From the NCBI GenBank assembly GCA_024102915.1, contig JAGFJG010000178.1, forward strand, positions 1 through 64,000: a stretch of DNA of 64,000 nt, written 5' to 3'. The DNA is from Caldilineales bacterium. Its GTDB lineage: Bacteria; Chloroflexota; Anaerolineae; J102. Below, piece after piece: positions 62,321-64,000 of the stretch. The notes beneath the pieces were generated by a model. The model was not told the origin of the DNA. It worked only from the letters and a program-made list of their open reading frames with translations, and searched no databases. Every line of letters starts with the position of its first letter. Position 1 is the stretch's first letter. A program made the position numbers and the translations under genes.

Positions 62321-63622
62321 TTACATCGACGCGGGCAGTCGTTCCAACACCCGCTGGATCATCGCTGTCCCGAACCGCATCGCTTCCACCGGGATGCGTT
62401 CATCCGCGGCGTGAATGGTGGCGAGCAATTCATCCGGCTGATCCGCGGGCGTGAATCCGTAGGTCTGGATGCCAAGTTGCGAGAAAAAGCGGGCATCGGT
62501 GACGCCGGCCAGGATGATGGGGAGCGGCACGCCGCCGGGGTCGCCCTCGGTCAGCACATCGGCCAACAACGGGTAGAGCGCCATGTCCGGCTCGCCGGGG
62601 CAAGGCTCGAAACGCAATACTTCCAACTCGACCTTATCTCCCCACAGCGCCCGCAACTCGCGCACCAGGTCGGCGGGCTGGAAGCCGGGCAGCAAACGCC
62701 CGTCCAGGTCCAGGGTGATCTCGCAGGGGATGACGTTGATTTTTTCGCCGCCGCGCACGATGGTGGGCGTGACGGTATTGTGCAGCAAGGGATAGAGCAA
62801 TTGTCCGGATTCGCCCAGGCGGTCGAGCAGCCAGTCGCTCAATTGGGGACGGAGCAGTTGGCGCATGACCAATCGCTGCGGCGCGGGCAAGGCGGCGGCG
62901 ATGGTCTCGATCATCTGGCGCACGGGCGGGATGATGTGCACGGGCAGGCGGCCCTGTTCCAATCGGCGGATCAGGTCGGCGGTCCGGGCCAGGGCGGTGT
63001 CGGGGATGGGCGTGGAGCCATGTCCGGCGGGGCCGCGCACGGTCAGACGCAGGCTGCAAATTTGTTTTTCGCCCACCATGATCGGATAGAACTTACGCCC
63101 GGCCATCGTCACGCTGAAACCGCCGCCCTCGCCGATGGCGAAGCGCACACCGGCGAAATGTTCCGCATGTTCCTCCACCAGAAATTTGGCCCCCAGCTCG
63201 CCGTCGGCCTCCTCATCGCAGACCAGGGCCAGGATCACATCTCCGGGCGGTTTCGCTCCGGCGGCCTGCATGGCCAGCGCCGCCGAGGTCATCATCGCCG
63301 CCGGGCCTTTGGAATCCTGCGCCCCCCGGCCCCAAATCTCGCCACTGTGGATCTCGCCGCCAATGGGCGGATGCCGCCAGTCCTGCCCGGCGGTTGTGAC
63401 CACATCGACGTGCGTGTATAGCAAAAAGGGCGGGGCCAGGCCCTGGCCGGGGAGCCGGGCGATCAGGTTGGGGCGATTGTCGTCTCGGGCCGGCATCCAG
63501 GTTTGCAGACCAGCATCCTGTAACAGCTCCTCCACATAGGCCAGCAGCGGCCTCTCGTTGCCTGGCGGGTTCGTGGTATCGAAGCGGATCAGCGCTTGCA
63601 GCAGCGTTACGGGATCGACCAT
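62321..63622 (-). CDS. M20-family metallopeptidase
   Basis: 433 residues. The first metal ligand is LLYTHVDVVTT, the bridging Asp and catalytic Glu are in WGRGAQDSKGPAA and ALVCDEEADGELG, and a dimerisation domain lies at about 185-300. The final His is in the PADQPDELLATIHAADERI stretch. It resembles ArgE/DapE/CPG2 carboxypeptidases that split amide bonds of N-acyl or dipeptide substrates. The exact substrate is unknown. Confidence 0.93.
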   Translation of the reverse strand: MVDPVTLLQALIRFDTTNPPGNERPLLAYVEELLQDAGLQTWMPARDDNRPNLIARLPGQGLAPPFLLYTHVDVVTTAGQDWRHPPIGGEIHSGEIWGRGAQDSKGPAAMMTSAALAMQAAGAKPPGDVILALVCDEEADGELGAKFLVEEHAEHFAGVRFAIGEGGGFSVTMAGRKFYPIMVGEKQICSLRLTVRGPAGHGSTPIPDTALARTADLIRRLEQGRLPVHIIPPVRQMIETIAAALPAPQRLVMRQLLRPQLSDWLLDRLGESGQLLYPLLHNTVTPTIVRGGEKINVIPCEITLDLDGRLLPGFQPADLVRELRALWGDKVELEVLRFEPCPGEPDMALYPLLADVLTEGDPGGVPLPIILAGVTDARFFSQLGIQTYGFTPADQPDELLATIHAADERIPVEAMRFGTAMIQRVLERLPASM

Positions 63623-63638
63623 GTGGTGCGCTGCCGGG

Positions 63639-64000
63639 CTACGTCGCCGGTGATGCTTCGACCGCCGATTTTTCTACGTCTGGCGCCAGCCTGAACAATC
63701 CCCACAGGATCGGGAAGTTGATCAGATTGACCAGCGCCAGCGCCACGAACACGGCGGCGAAACCGATGTTGTCTGTCAGACCGGTGGCGATGCCCTCGCC
63801 GATGGCCGTGCCCAGGTTGGAGAAAGCCATCATGATGGCGAACATGGAGGCGGCGATGCGGGCGTCGGCCAGGCCCATGGCCAGGGCCACGAATACCGTT
63901 TCCTGCAAGCCCCAGGCCAGGCCCCAGGGAATGCCTGTCAACAAGAGCGGGTTCACGCCGGCCATGCGGCTGATGAGAATCGCGCCCAACGAGATCAAGA
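63639..64000 (-). CDS. Major facilitator transporter, C-terminal part (truncated)
   Basis: About 119 codons up to the edge of the window; the N-terminal part lies outside. Four hydrophobic helices are visible, including GIPWGLAWGLQETVFVALAMGL and FAIMMAFSNLGTAIGEGIATGL, then FAAVFVALALVNLINFPIL. The pattern with small residues resembles an MFS permease of the AmpG or peptide type. It is 16 bases upstream of the M20 peptidase on the same strand, so uptake of that enzyme's substrate is possible. Confidence 0.75.
   Translation of the reverse strand, partial: LISLGAILISRMAGVNPLLLTGIPWGLAWGLQETVFVALAMGLADARIAASMFAIMMAFSNLGTAIGEGIATGLTDNIGFAAVFVALALVNLINFPILWGLFRLAPDVEKSAVEASPAT

Overview
The window is about 64 kb of GC-rich, gene-dense bacterial chromosome. 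The combination of gene content, frequent TTG/GTG starts, a SAM-I riboswitch, an MrpAB fusion and DUF433/DUF58/DUF4129/SIMPL-type genes suggests a member of the Chloroflexota (Anaerolineae/Caldilineae-like). That placement is inference; no rRNA lies in the window. No phage, insertion sequence or CRISPR array was seen.

Layout. 1-4.3 kb is the tail of tuf followed by rpmG, tRNA-Trp, secE, nusG, rplK, rplA, an L10-type leader, rplJ and rplL. 4.3-10.4 kb is a mixed block: glycosyltransferases, a GNAT protein, an atypical LuxR-type response regulator, a cytoplasmic HtrA-like protease and a polyprenyl diphosphate synthase. 10.5-15 kb holds tatD, a phosphohexomutase and a GDP-D-rhamnose pair (gmd, rmd). 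15-21 kb is the methyl cycle and methionine salvage: metK, ahcY, an adenosine-kinase-like PfkB kinase, a HAD phosphatase and mtnA. mtnA has a clear promoter, SAM-I riboswitch and terminator. 21-30 kb holds efp, a DinG-type exonuclease-helicase, an SDR and several small membrane proteins. 29.5-36.3 kb is a complete Mrp Na+/H+ antiporter operon in the order AB-C-E-F-G-D, followed by a Tat-exported metallophosphoesterase. 36.4-47.5 kb holds a CocE-type hydrolase, a moxR-DUF58-DUF4129-exonuclease operon, a SIMPL lipoprotein, a NYN-LOTUS protein and an MscS channel.

47.5-55.9 kb is the most intriguing gene set. GTP cyclohydrolase II, a stand-alone RibD-type reductase domain, a zinc-less-looking MDR dehydrogenase and a PTPS-like protein (usual catalytic Cys replaced by Glu) sit next to a GT4 glycosyltransferase, an FkbM methyltransferase, a small membrane protein broken by one extra base, a second methyltransferase, a flippase-like protein and a CDP-alcohol phosphatidyltransferase. 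No riboflavin-completing genes are present. The set could make a modified, perhaps glycosylated or lipid-linked, pteridine or diaminopyrimidine. 55.9-64 kb holds peptidases (M3, M16C, M20), a DUF433 antitoxin-like protein, a ROK fructokinase-like protein and a truncated MFS transporter.

Across the window at least twelve intergenic gaps carry short elements with an exact 7-base period, often as facing inverted arms. The heptamer differs from locus to locus (CAGT/ACTG-, TTCAA/TTGAA-, ACCGA-, GACGAT-cored and others). One forms the whole extended P3 arm of the SAM-I riboswitch. This dispersed heptad family is the strongest unexplained signal here.
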